Shown: in pieces, positions 1-4,560 of the stretch
How the letters are laid out: each line of letters begins with the position of its first letter
Numbering within the stretch: position 1 is the first letter of the stretch
Origin: DAOUAJ01 sp034433615
Lineage (GTDB): Bacteria; Chloroflexota; Anaerolineae; DUEN01
Assembly (NCBI GenBank): GCA_034433615.1
Contig: DAOUAJ010000243.1
Coordinates: forward strand, 1 to 5,077
Direction: 5' to 3'
Length of the DNA stretch: 5,077 nucleotides
Made by a program: the position numbers and the translations under genes
Notes under the pieces: generated by a model
Databases searched by the model: none
The model's input: the letters and a program-made list of their open reading frames with translations, nothing else
What the model was told of the DNA's origin: nothing

Positions 1-564
1 CCGTCGCGGCACCCAGCCGTTTTCACAGGAAGGCACATGTCCAGCCAGCCACACGGCCAGGTTACGAGCTGCGGTAGCCATCGCGGCAACGCGTGGCTCC
101 TGGCCCACCTGGCCGGCCAGTTCATCCGCGAATTCCAGCAACTGGACGCCGATGCGGGCCAGGGAGCCAGGGCACAGCCAGTCGCTGCGATGCACGTAGT
201 TGGCGCAGAAGCGCCCGGTGGCTAGGTCGTAGTAAGGCCAGATGAAGCCCGTCTCCCCGTTTATGAAGCCGTCTTCCAGCACGTGATCGAGCAGGGCCAG
301 CGCCTTGGACTGGATCTCTGGGTCGCCGACGAAGCGACCCCAGCGGTAGAGCAGGTGGGCGCCGCCCACCGCGTTGGCTGCCCAGCCCGGGCCTTCCAGG
401 TCGCCGAAGTCGTGCCAGTGCATGACCTGGCGGCGGGGCGTGACGAAGCTAGAACAGGCCCGCAGATGTTCTCCGACGGGCTCCAGGCAGCTCAGGGCGA
501 AGTGGGCCGATGCCCTGGCGCTGGCAAAGAGGATCGTCTCAAGGGGAAGGGATTGGCTTGTCAT
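1..564 (-). CDS. Partial hypothetical protein, possible alpha/alpha-barrel (six-hairpin glycosidase-like), N-terminal 188 codons
   Basis: An uninterrupted minus-strand frame of 188 codons begins at an ATG (564-562) and leaves the window at base 1, so the C-terminus is missing. The next upstream ATG (569) is out of frame and stops after two codons. The ribosome binding site is weak (GTGAG about 7 nt before the ATG). I do not recognise the family by name. The protein alternates helix-like segments with aromatic loops: residues 49-61 (HWHDFGDLEGPGW), 62-80 (AANAVGGAHLLYRWGRFVG), 107-125 (FIWPYYDLATGRF and following) and 129-133 (WLCPG). This pattern, with regularly spaced amphipathic helices and W/Y/H-rich connections, resembles alpha/alpha-toroid proteins such as six-hairpin glycosidases, but no catalytic residue can be assigned. 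There is no signal peptide or membrane segment, so it is probably cytoplasmic. It lies 128 bp downstream of the DUF362 gene on the same strand, with hairpins between. I am fairly sure it is coding; the fold is a guess. Confidence 0.72.
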   Translation of the reverse strand, partial: MTSQSLPLETILFASARASAHFALSCLEPVGEHLRACSSFVTPRRQVMHWHDFGDLEGPGWAANAVGGAHLLYRWGRFVGDPEIQSKALALLDHVLEDGFINGETGFIWPYYDLATGRFCANYVHRSDWLCPGSLARIGVQLLEFADELAGQVGQEPRVAAMATAARNLAVWLAGHVPSCENGWVPRR

Positions 565-594
565 GTCATTCTCACAGATCAGTGGAAGGAAATT

Positions 595-633
595 CCCTCT
601 CCCGTCCGGCAAAAGGCGCCGGACGGGAGAGGG
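595..633 (-). terminator. Perfect 16-bp stem-loop between two minus-strand genes, possible terminator
   Basis: The arms 595-610 and 618-633 are perfectly complementary over 16 bp (CCCTCTCCCGTCCGGC), with a 7-base loop (611-617). Read on the minus strand, the stem is followed by AATTTCC, a poor U-tract, so termination efficiency is uncertain. It sits 60 bp after the DUF362 stop and 31 bp before the next minus-strand start, so it could end the DUF362 transcript, protect its 3' end, or be a dispersed palindromic repeat. Confidence 0.5.
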
Positions 634-669
634 TGGCCGCAGGCCGGGTGGAGAGCCTAGTACGCGCCA

Positions 670-690
670 CACAAACAGGCTGAAAGCCTG
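670..690 (-). terminator. Short hairpin directly after the DUF362 stop codon, possible weak terminator or dispersed repeat
   Basis: CAGGCT (676-681) and AGCCTG (685-690) form a 6-bp stem with a 3-base loop, two bases after the TAG of the DUF362 gene. On the minus strand the stem is followed by TTTGTG (675-670). The stem is short for an intrinsic terminator. Short stems of this style are also seen as dispersed intergenic palindromes, which could only be tested against the rest of the genome. Confidence 0.4.
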
Positions 691-692
691 CT

Positions 693-1862
693 CTACAGTG
701 AGCGCGCGGGGATGTATCCGAGCGGCGCGCGCTCGATCTTCTCCACTGGCATTATATCTACCAACTCATACTGGCGGGTGCCCAGGCCCAACTGCTCGCC
801 ATACTGGACCACCAGGTAAGGGTTCTTGTAAGGGCCATGCAACCACTGGAAGGGGTGCCCTTCACGGGTGTGGACCTCCATCGAGGCCGGCACGTTCTCC
901 TCGATCAGGTGGTATTGGGCGATCCTGTCTAGAGTAGCTTGCTCCAGGGCTACGATGTCGTCGGAGCCAAAGACCCCTACATCGGGCAGTATGGGCAGGG
1001 TGGTGAAGGAAAAGCAGTCACAGACCGGGGTGATCTGGGTCGCGATGTTGATGAAGACACACTTGCCCGGCTTGAAAGTGCCCAGCACCAGGCTGACGCC
1101 GATAGCGTTCGCCTCCTGGAAGGCGGCGAAGTTGGCAGGGTTGATCTTCAGCGCGCCTTCAGGTGCCACCTTCAGGCAGCGGCCGCACTGGTTGCAGTTC
1201 TCGTAGTGCAGGTGAAGCTCCTCCGGGTCGTCCTTGTCGGGGACCAGCGCGCCGAAGGGGCAAGATGCGATGATCGCCTCGCGCGTCTTGGCGTCCGGGC
1301 AGCGCTCCTTGAACCAGTACTTCTCGTAATGCATGGTGTCATGCTGTGCGCTGCGGGTAGCCTGGATGAAGGAGCCCAGTGCCAGGTTCTTGAACGCGCC
1401 GCCATAGCCGCACGAGGGGTGCCCTTTGACGTGGGCTAGGTCCACCAGGAAGGTGGCATCGTGCAGCATCCCGGCCATGCCCCACTCCTTGATGTTCTTG
1501 TAGGGCCGTTGGAAGGTGTAGAAGTACTTCTCGTCGGGGCCGGCCACAGGCAAGATGGGGCAGCCGAGGGTTTCCGCCGTGTAGCCGCGTTCGGCTGCCG
1601 TCAGCGCGCTCCAGGCATGGTCGGTGACGAAGGGCCGGCCGCCGCCATCTTTGATGGCCTTGACCACCCGGCGCACAAAGACCGGGTGCACGGTGGAGTA
1701 CCCCACGTTGCCGCCCAGGTGCATCTTGATCGCCACCGTCTCATCTTTCACCCGGTCACGCAGGTTGAGGGCATCCAGGATGCGGTCCAGTTTCATGGGT
1801 AGCGTTTCTTCGGCCACCAGTCGCGCCTGACGCGCGTCACCAAAGAAGACTTTGCTTGGCAT
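693..1862 (-). CDS. DUF362 domain Fe-S protein (COG2768-like), 389 aa
   Basis: This is an uncharacterised iron-sulfur protein of the DUF362 family, presumably cytoplasmic because it has no signal peptide or membrane helix. Family hallmarks numbered from the ATG at 1862: VAIKMHLGGN (43-52), GHPSCGYGGAFKNLALG (147-163), and a C-terminal DVGVFGSDDIVALEQATLD (294-312) that matches the DUF362 end motif. A ferredoxin-like insert spans about 185-240. Its second half has C223-x2-C226-x2-C229 followed by Ala233-Pro where the fourth Cys would be. Its first half keeps only the Cys-Pro (C201) plus C188. In two-cluster ferredoxins the fourth Cys of one motif serves the other cluster, so these four Cys could bind a single [4Fe-4S]. 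A TTG lies one codon upstream of the ATG, but the ATG has the better-spaced site (GGGAG, 8 nt away) and is chosen. Length is usual for the family. The reaction is unknown; a redox or electron-transfer role is inferred. A promoter and a leader with a terminator-like hairpin lie upstream. Confidence 0.93.
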   Translation of the reverse strand: MPSKVFFGDARQARLVAEETLPMKLDRILDALNLRDRVKDETVAIKMHLGGNVGYSTVHPVFVRRVVKAIKDGGGRPFVTDHAWSALTAAERGYTAETLGCPILPVAGPDEKYFYTFQRPYKNIKEWGMAGMLHDATFLVDLAHVKGHPSCGYGGAFKNLALGSFIQATRSAQHDTMHYEKYWFKERCPDAKTREAIIASCPFGALVPDKDDPEELHLHYENCNQCGRCLKVAPEGALKINPANFAAFQEANAIGVSLVLGTFKPGKCVFINIATQITPVCDCFSFTTLPILPDVGVFGSDDIVALEQATLDRIAQYHLIEENVPASMEVHTREGHPFQWLHGPYKNPYLVVQYGEQLGLGTRQYELVDIMPVEKIERAPLGYIPARSL

Positions 1863-1889
1863 CAATTATCTCCCTTCTTGTTTGTTCCC

Positions 1890-1919
1890 AAAAATCCGCC
1901 CGCTGCTTTAGCAGCGGGC
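1890..1919 (-). terminator. Terminator-like hairpin in the 5' leader of the DUF362 gene, candidate attenuator
   Basis: The arms 1898-1906 and 1911-1919 pair perfectly over 9 bp (GCCCGCTGC / GCAGCGGGC) around a 4-base loop. On the minus strand the stem is followed by GGA and then five Ts (1894-1890), the form of an intrinsic terminator. It ends only about 28 nt before the DUF362 ATG, with no room for a promoter in between, so DUF362 transcripts from the upstream promoter must pass it. Two further leader stems lie upstream: ATCCCC/GGGGAT (1926-1941) and ACTTC/GAAGT (1947-1972). The second contains CGCTGC (minus strand 1968-1963), which could alternatively pair with GCAGCG of the terminator's downstream arm (1906-1901). 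Regulation by attenuation is inferred; a degenerate insertion-sequence end with terminal hairpins is the main alternative. Confidence 0.5.
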
Positions 1920-2014
1920 TATCCCATCCCCTGACGGGGATCTTCAACTTCACAGAACGCAGGCAGCGAAGTGTAAGGGTCGGGGTACATGCCGAGGTAG
2001 GGGCCATGCGACAT
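1919..2014 (-). CDS. Possible 31-aa leader ORF upstream of DUF362
   Basis: An ATG at 2014 opens a 31-codon frame ending in TAG at 1921-1919, exactly where the terminator-like stem begins. The peptide starts MSHGPYLGMYPDPY and contains five Pro and three Tyr. There is no ribosome binding site: the predicted transcription start (about 2017) is only a few bases upstream, so translation would have to be leaderless. It could be a leader peptide coupled to the attenuator-like hairpin, a decayed fragment of a longer gene, or a chance frame. Position, not sequence similarity, is the reason to list it. Confidence 0.22.
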   Translation of the reverse strand: MSHGPYLGMYPDPYTSLPAFCEVEDPRQGMG

Positions 2015-2023
2015 CAGCGGCCA

Positions 2024-2053
2024 ATTATGCCACACGGCCGGAGTAACTGTCAA
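2024..2053 (-). promoter_or_regulatory. Sigma70-like promoter for the DUF362 gene
   Basis: On the minus strand a perfect -35 box TTGACA (2053-2048) is followed by an 18-bp spacer and the -10 box CATAAT (2029-2024), preceded by TGG, which gives an extended -10 (TGn). Transcription would start near 2017 and give a leader of about 155 nt before the DUF362 ATG. It is the best promoter match seen in the window. Confidence 0.7.
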
Positions 2054-2059
2054 TCCTCG

Positions 2060-2075
2060 GCGAGAACGCGAGAAC
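2060..2075. repeat. Perfect tandem octamer (GCGAGAAC x2) between divergent promoters, candidate operator
   Basis: GCGAGAAC occurs at 2060-2067 and again at 2068-2075 with no gap. The pair lies near the middle of the 29 bp that separate the two divergent -35 boxes, 6 bp from one and 7 bp from the other. Tandem sites of this size can be bound by dimeric or cooperative regulators, so it may be an operator acting on both promoters. The binding role is inferred from placement only. Confidence 0.4.
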
Positions 2076-2082
2076 AGTCGAC

Positions 2083-2111
2083 TTCACGCGCGGCCCATTT
2101 TGTGTTAAAAT
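2083..2111 (+). promoter_or_regulatory. Sigma70-like extended -10 promoter facing metG
   Basis: TTCACG (2083-2088, four of six matches to TTGACA) is followed by a 17-bp spacer and TAAAAT (2106-2111), with TG at 2103-2104 giving an extended -10. The expected start is about 2118. It would drive the 40-codon ORF at 2154 and, if transcription continues, metG through a leader of about 480 nt. Confidence 0.6.
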
Positions 2112-2153
2112 AAGGAAGCTTAGGGCACCCTGCGGTGTCCATTGGGAGGAATC

Positions 2154-2276
2154 ATGTTCAGGCCGCGCTGGCTACAAACTGACTCTGTTCAACATTTGCC
2201 GTCTCCACGCCACGCGTCGGCTGCTAAGGGCACGATGGGGGGCTTCCCCCCCGCTACCTTACATTCCGTGATCTAA
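2154..2276 (+). CDS. Possible small ORF, 40 aa, unknown
   Basis: An ATG at 2154 is preceded by GGGAGGA (2144-2150), a strong ribosome binding site at a slightly short spacing, and sits about 36 nt after the predicted start of the plus-strand promoter. The frame stops at TAA 2274-2276. The 40-residue product (starting MFRPRWLQTD) is basic and Pro-rich, with no membrane segment, no Cys and no run of Met codons, so it does not look like a methionine-sensing leader peptide. The same frame stays open after this TAA to a TAG at 2529-2531, so a gene broken by one stop codon is possible, though the downstream translation does not look protein-like. Initiation signals support it; the product does not resemble a family I know. 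Confidence 0.3.
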   Translation: MFRPRWLQTDSVQHLPSPRHASAAKGTMGGFPPATLHSVI

Positions 2277-2390
2277 TGCAGCCGACTTCGCGCTGCGCGC
2301 CTCCCAGGCAGCGCCATTCCTCGGCCCCATCATCCCATTTGTACTCAACTCGCGTTTTTCAACGTCAACTTTCAGCAACCAGCAAAGACC

Positions 2391-2405
2391 ACCTTAAGGC
2401 TCATG
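2391..2405. repeat. Direct repeat, copy 1 (ACCTTAAGGCTCATG)
   Basis: This 15-base sequence is repeated exactly at 2540-2554. It contains the 8-bp perfect palindrome CCTTAAGG (2392-2399). It lies in the untranslated region before metG and could be a protein-binding site or the flank of a duplication. Confidence 0.55.
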
Positions 2406-2539
2406 GCGCTAACCTTCCCCCAAAATGCTCCCAGCCCCCGTCCCCGGGGGCATCTCAGCACGGGGAATCGCCCCGAGAACGAGGCTCAGAGCGCGAAAGC
2501 TTGTAGTCTTCGCCTCTCAGAAGACTGTTAGTGACATTA

Positions 2540-2554
2540 ACCTTAAGGCTCATG
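2540..2554. repeat. Direct repeat, copy 2 (ACCTTAAGGCTCATG)
   Basis: This is the exact second copy of the sequence at 2391-2405, 149 bp downstream. It abuts the heptamer tandem array and ends 47 bp before the metG start. The identity stops sharply on both sides (preceding base A against C, following base C against G). Confidence 0.55.
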
Positions 2555-2586
2555 CTGATCGCTGACGGCTGATCGCTGATCGCTAG
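2554..2586. repeat. Heptanucleotide tandem repeat just upstream of metG
   Basis: Four units in strict 7-base register read GCTGATC, GCTGACG, GCTGATC, GCTGATC (2554-2581), followed by a partial unit GCTAG (2582-2586). The array ends 2 bp before the GGAG of the metG ribosome binding site. It contains no coding signal. Such arrays can change copy number by slippage, and here that would alter the sequence immediately 5' of the translation start. Confidence 0.8.
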
Positions 2587-2588
2587 AT

Positions 2589-2592
2589 GGAG
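2589..2592 (+). promoter_or_regulatory. Ribosome binding site that decides the metG start
   Basis: GGAG at 2589-2592 is 9 nt before the ATG at 2602. The earlier in-frame ATG at 2587 overlaps this site and has only the heptamer repeat upstream, without a Shine-Dalgarno match, so 2602 is preferred. Confidence 0.65.
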
Positions 2593-2601
2593 AAAAAGCC
2601 C

Positions 2602-4380
2602 ATGTCCGAGAAAATCCTGGTCTGTGTCGCCTGGCCTTACTGTAACGGCGACCTTCACATTGGCCATATCGCCGGCGCTTATCTGCCGCCGGATATCTTC
2701 GCCCGCTACCACCGGCTTAAGGGCAACCGAACGCTCATGGTGTCTGGCTCCGACACGCACGGAACTCCCATCACCGTGCGCGCTGAAGAGGAGGGCATCA
2801 CGCCGCGAGAGGTGGTGGATCGCTATCACCCGCGCTTCCTGGAGCTATTCCAGAAGCTGGGGATCACCTTTGATCTATTTACCGAGACCGACACGGAGAA
2901 CCACTGGGCTGTCACCCAGGATATGTTCCTGCGCCACCTGGAGCGTGGCTACATCTACAAAGATGTCCAGCAGGCTCCCTACTGCAACAGCCATCACGGG
3001 TTCCTGGCCGACCGCTACGTGGAGGGGACGTGCCCGCACTGCGGTTACACGGGCGCCCGCGGCGATCAGTGCGATAACTGTGGCCGTACACTGGACGCCA
3101 TCGAACTGGGCGCTCCCCGTTGCAAGGTGTGCGGCAGCAAAGACATCGCCGTCCGGGAGACGGAGCATTTCTTCCTGGACCTAGGGAAGCTGAACCGGCC
3201 GCTGCTGGAGTGGATTCGTCAGGGTAAGGAGCATTGGCGTCCCAACGTGCTCAACTTCACCCGCGCCCAACTGGAATCGGGCGAGCTGCGCGGCCGTCCC
3301 ATCACCCGCGACATCCAGTGGGGCGTCACGATCCCGCTGCCTGGCTACGAGAGCAAACGTATCTACGTCTGGTATGACGCCGTCATCGGCTATCTGTCGG
3401 CGACCAAGGAGTGGGCCAGGATCGTCGGTCAGCCGGAGGCCTGGCGGGAGTGGTGGGACGCTGCGATCGCGCCGGATGTGAAGACATACCATTTCATCGG
3501 CAAGGACAACATCCCGTTTCACGCCATCATCTGGCCGGGGATGCTCTACGCCTACGGCGGGCTCAATCTGCCCTACGACGTGCCGGCCAACGAGTACCTG
3601 AACGTCGAGGGGGCCAAGCTCTCCAAATCGCGCCGTTGGGTGATCGAGGTGCTGGATGTCCTGGAGCGCTATGATCCGGACCCGTGGCGTTATATCCTGA
3701 CCATCAACGCGCCGGAGACGGCCGACGTCAACTTCACGTGGGAGGAGTTTGTTCGCCGTAACAACAACGAGCTGGTGGCGACGTGGGGCAACCTGGCTAA
3801 CCGCGTGTTGAGCTTCGCTTACCGCCGCTTCGACGGCCGCGTGCCGGAGCCGGGTGAGTTGGACGAAACGGATCGCGCTCTGCTGGCTCGCATCGAGGCC
3901 GGCTTTGCCAGTGTCGGGCAGCAGATCGAAGGGTGTCACTTTAAGGCCGGGCTGACTGAGGCAATGAGTCTGGCTCAAGAGGCCAACCGCTATCTTAACA
4001 CCAAAGAGCCGTGGCAGCAGATCAAGACTGACCCCATCGCAGCCGCTACGACCATCTATGTCTGCCTCCAAGCCATAGACTGGCTGCGACTGATCTTCAG
4101 CCCCTTTTTGCCCTTCTCATCGCAGAAGCTGCACGAATATCTGGGGCACGAAGGCTCTCTTTTGGGCCGGCAGTATGTGGAGACGTATCAGGAGACAGAG
4201 CGCTCTCACCTGGCATTGCGGTACGATGCCTCGAATCTGACCGCCACGTGGGAGCCCAGTCGTCTTCAGCCGGGGCAGCCGTTGCGCCAACCCCAGCCCC
4301 TCTTCACGAAGCTGGATGAGTCGGTGATCGAACGGGAGGTCGAGAAACTCCTCGTCGCCAGCGGCGTAGCAAACCACTAA
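2602..4380 (+). CDS. metG: Methionyl-tRNA synthetase, 592 aa
   Basis: MetRS is the class I synthetase that activates methionine with ATP and charges initiator and elongator tRNA-Met in the cytoplasm. Numbered from the ATG at 2602, the HIGH signature is at 19-22 in a Rossmann-fold N-terminus, GSDTHGTPITVRA begins at 49, and the KMSKS loop appears as KLSKS (339-343). The connective zinc domain has knuckles C144-x2-C147, C157-x2-C160 and C174-x2-C177, plus C128-x2-H131 just after the aromatic PY; this pattern suggests two zinc sites rather than one. WYDAVIGYLSA (257-267) and HFIGKDNIPFHAIIWP (297-312) are typical core motifs. The helical anticodon-binding domain starts near 387 (NNNELVATWGNLANR). 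The protein ends shortly after PLFTKLD, so the C-terminal tRNA-binding (Trbp111/EMAP-like) domain seen in the roughly 680-aa E. coli enzyme is absent. It appears intact and functional. The in-frame ATG at 2587 would add five residues. Confidence 0.98.
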   Translation: MSEKILVCVAWPYCNGDLHIGHIAGAYLPPDIFARYHRLKGNRTLMVSGSDTHGTPITVRAEEEGITPREVVDRYHPRFLELFQKLGITFDLFTETDTENHWAVTQDMFLRHLERGYIYKDVQQAPYCNSHHGFLADRYVEGTCPHCGYTGARGDQCDNCGRTLDAIELGAPRCKVCGSKDIAVRETEHFFLDLGKLNRPLLEWIRQGKEHWRPNVLNFTRAQLESGELRGRPITRDIQWGVTIPLPGYESKRIYVWYDAVIGYLSATKEWARIVGQPEAWREWWDAAIAPDVKTYHFIGKDNIPFHAIIWPGMLYAYGGLNLPYDVPANEYLNVEGAKLSKSRRWVIEVLDVLERYDPDPWRYILTINAPETADVNFTWEEFVRRNNNELVATWGNLANRVLSFAYRRFDGRVPEPGELDETDRALLARIEAGFASVGQQIEGCHFKAGLTEAMSLAQEANRYLNTKEPWQQIKTDPIAAATTIYVCLQAIDWLRLIFSPFLPFSSQKLHEYLGHEGSLLGRQYVETYQETERSHLALRYDASNLTATWEPSRLQPGQPLRQPQPLFTKLDESVIEREVEKLLVASGVANH

Positions 4381-4386
4381 CGTCCA

Positions 4387-4471
4387 AAACCCGAAGGGCC
4401 TCCCCAGGCCTCCATATGTGTCAACTTAAGCGAGTAGCTGGAAGGTGGTCAGCCAGAAGCCCTTCGGGTTT
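4387..4471. repeat. 13-bp inverted repeat separated by 59 bp after metG
   Basis: AAACCCGAAGGGC (4387-4399) is the exact reverse complement of GCCCTTCGGGTTT (4459-4471). Each arm can also fold on itself (CCC-GAA-GGG and CCC-TTC-GGG), so the RNA can form either one long stem or two small hairpins. The left arm read on the minus strand is followed by TTTT, so it may also terminate transcription arriving from the right. Confidence 0.6.
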
Positions 4472-4477
4472 GCTTTT
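4457..4477 (+). terminator. Intrinsic terminator for metG
   Basis: AAGCCC (4457-4462) pairs with GGGTTT (4466-4471), with one G-U pair, around the loop TTC, and is followed by GCTTTT (4472-4477). It lies 76 bp after the metG stop and before the next gene's putative promoter, so the two genes are probably transcribed separately. Confidence 0.6.
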
Positions 4478-4498
4478 CCTCACGCCTGGAGTTAAAAT
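4470..4498 (+). promoter_or_regulatory. Putative promoter of the Thr/Pro-rich protein gene
   Basis: TTGCTT (4470-4475) is followed by 17 bp and TAAAAT (4493-4498). The octamer GTTAAAAT (4491-4498) is identical to that of the promoter at 2104-2111. The -35 box is weak (three of six) and overlaps the metG terminator tail. The expected start is about 4505, giving a leader of some 56 nt. Confidence 0.45.
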
Positions 4499-4505
4499 TT
4501 CTTGG

Positions 4506-4534
4506 GATCGCTTGCGCCATAGCGCCAGGCGATC
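4506..4534 (+). other. Stem-loop in the leader of the Thr/Pro-rich gene
   Basis: GATCGC (4506-4511) pairs with GCGATC (4529-4534), enclosing a second stem GCGC/GCGC (4514-4517 with 4522-4525) with loop CATA. It sits at the predicted 5' end of the transcript and 7 nt before the GGAGGT (4542-4547), so it may stabilise the mRNA or affect initiation. It has no U-tract and is not a terminator. Confidence 0.4.
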
Positions 4535-4560
4535 GAACTCCGGAGGTCTGGTTTAAATCC

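Larger units (their letters stand above)
2117..2601 (+). other. Long structured leader/intergenic stretch upstream of metG
   Basis: This stretch holds no recognised gene. Visible stems are GGGCACC/GGTGTCC (2123-2129 with 2134-2140, one G-U pair) just before a ribosome binding site; a G6/C6 hairpin (2237-2242 with 2246-2251); GCCCCCG/CGGGGGC (2434-2440 with 2445-2451); CGGGG/CCCCG (2461-2465 with 2471-2475); and AGTCTT/AAGACT (2505-2510 with 2521-2526). None has a convincing U-tract. I see no T-box (TGGNACCGCG-type) or S-box signature, although both regulate aminoacyl-tRNA synthetase or methionine genes elsewhere. Short open frames here have low-complexity Ser/Pro/Arg translations. I infer an untranslated leader or a decayed sequence. 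Confidence 0.5.

Noticed and set aside
1..660. Plus-strand open frames at 37-225, 283-660 and 374-937
   Set aside because: They are antisense to the partial minus-strand gene at 1-564, which has an uninterrupted 188-codon frame with a plausible start and protein-like composition.
1856..2113. 85-codon plus-strand open frame across the divergent promoter region
   Set aside because: It overlaps the DUF362 start, its leader hairpins and both promoters, has no ribosome binding site, and its translation is Ser/Arg/Gln-rich without family resemblance.
2276..2506. 76-codon plus-strand frame overlapping the stop of the 40-codon ORF (TAATG)
   Set aside because: The translation is low-complexity Ser/Pro/Arg and runs through strong hairpins. 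The coupling arrangement is noted as a finding, but the evidence is too thin for a CDS call.
2117..2601. T-box or SAM (S-box) riboswitch upstream of metG
   Set aside because: No TGGNACCGCG-like antiterminator motif, no S-box 5' consensus and no stem followed by a U-tract were found.
3181..4071. 296-codon minus-strand open frame
   Set aside because: It lies wholly inside metG, antisense to strongly conserved MetRS motifs, and arises from codon bias in a GC-rich gene.
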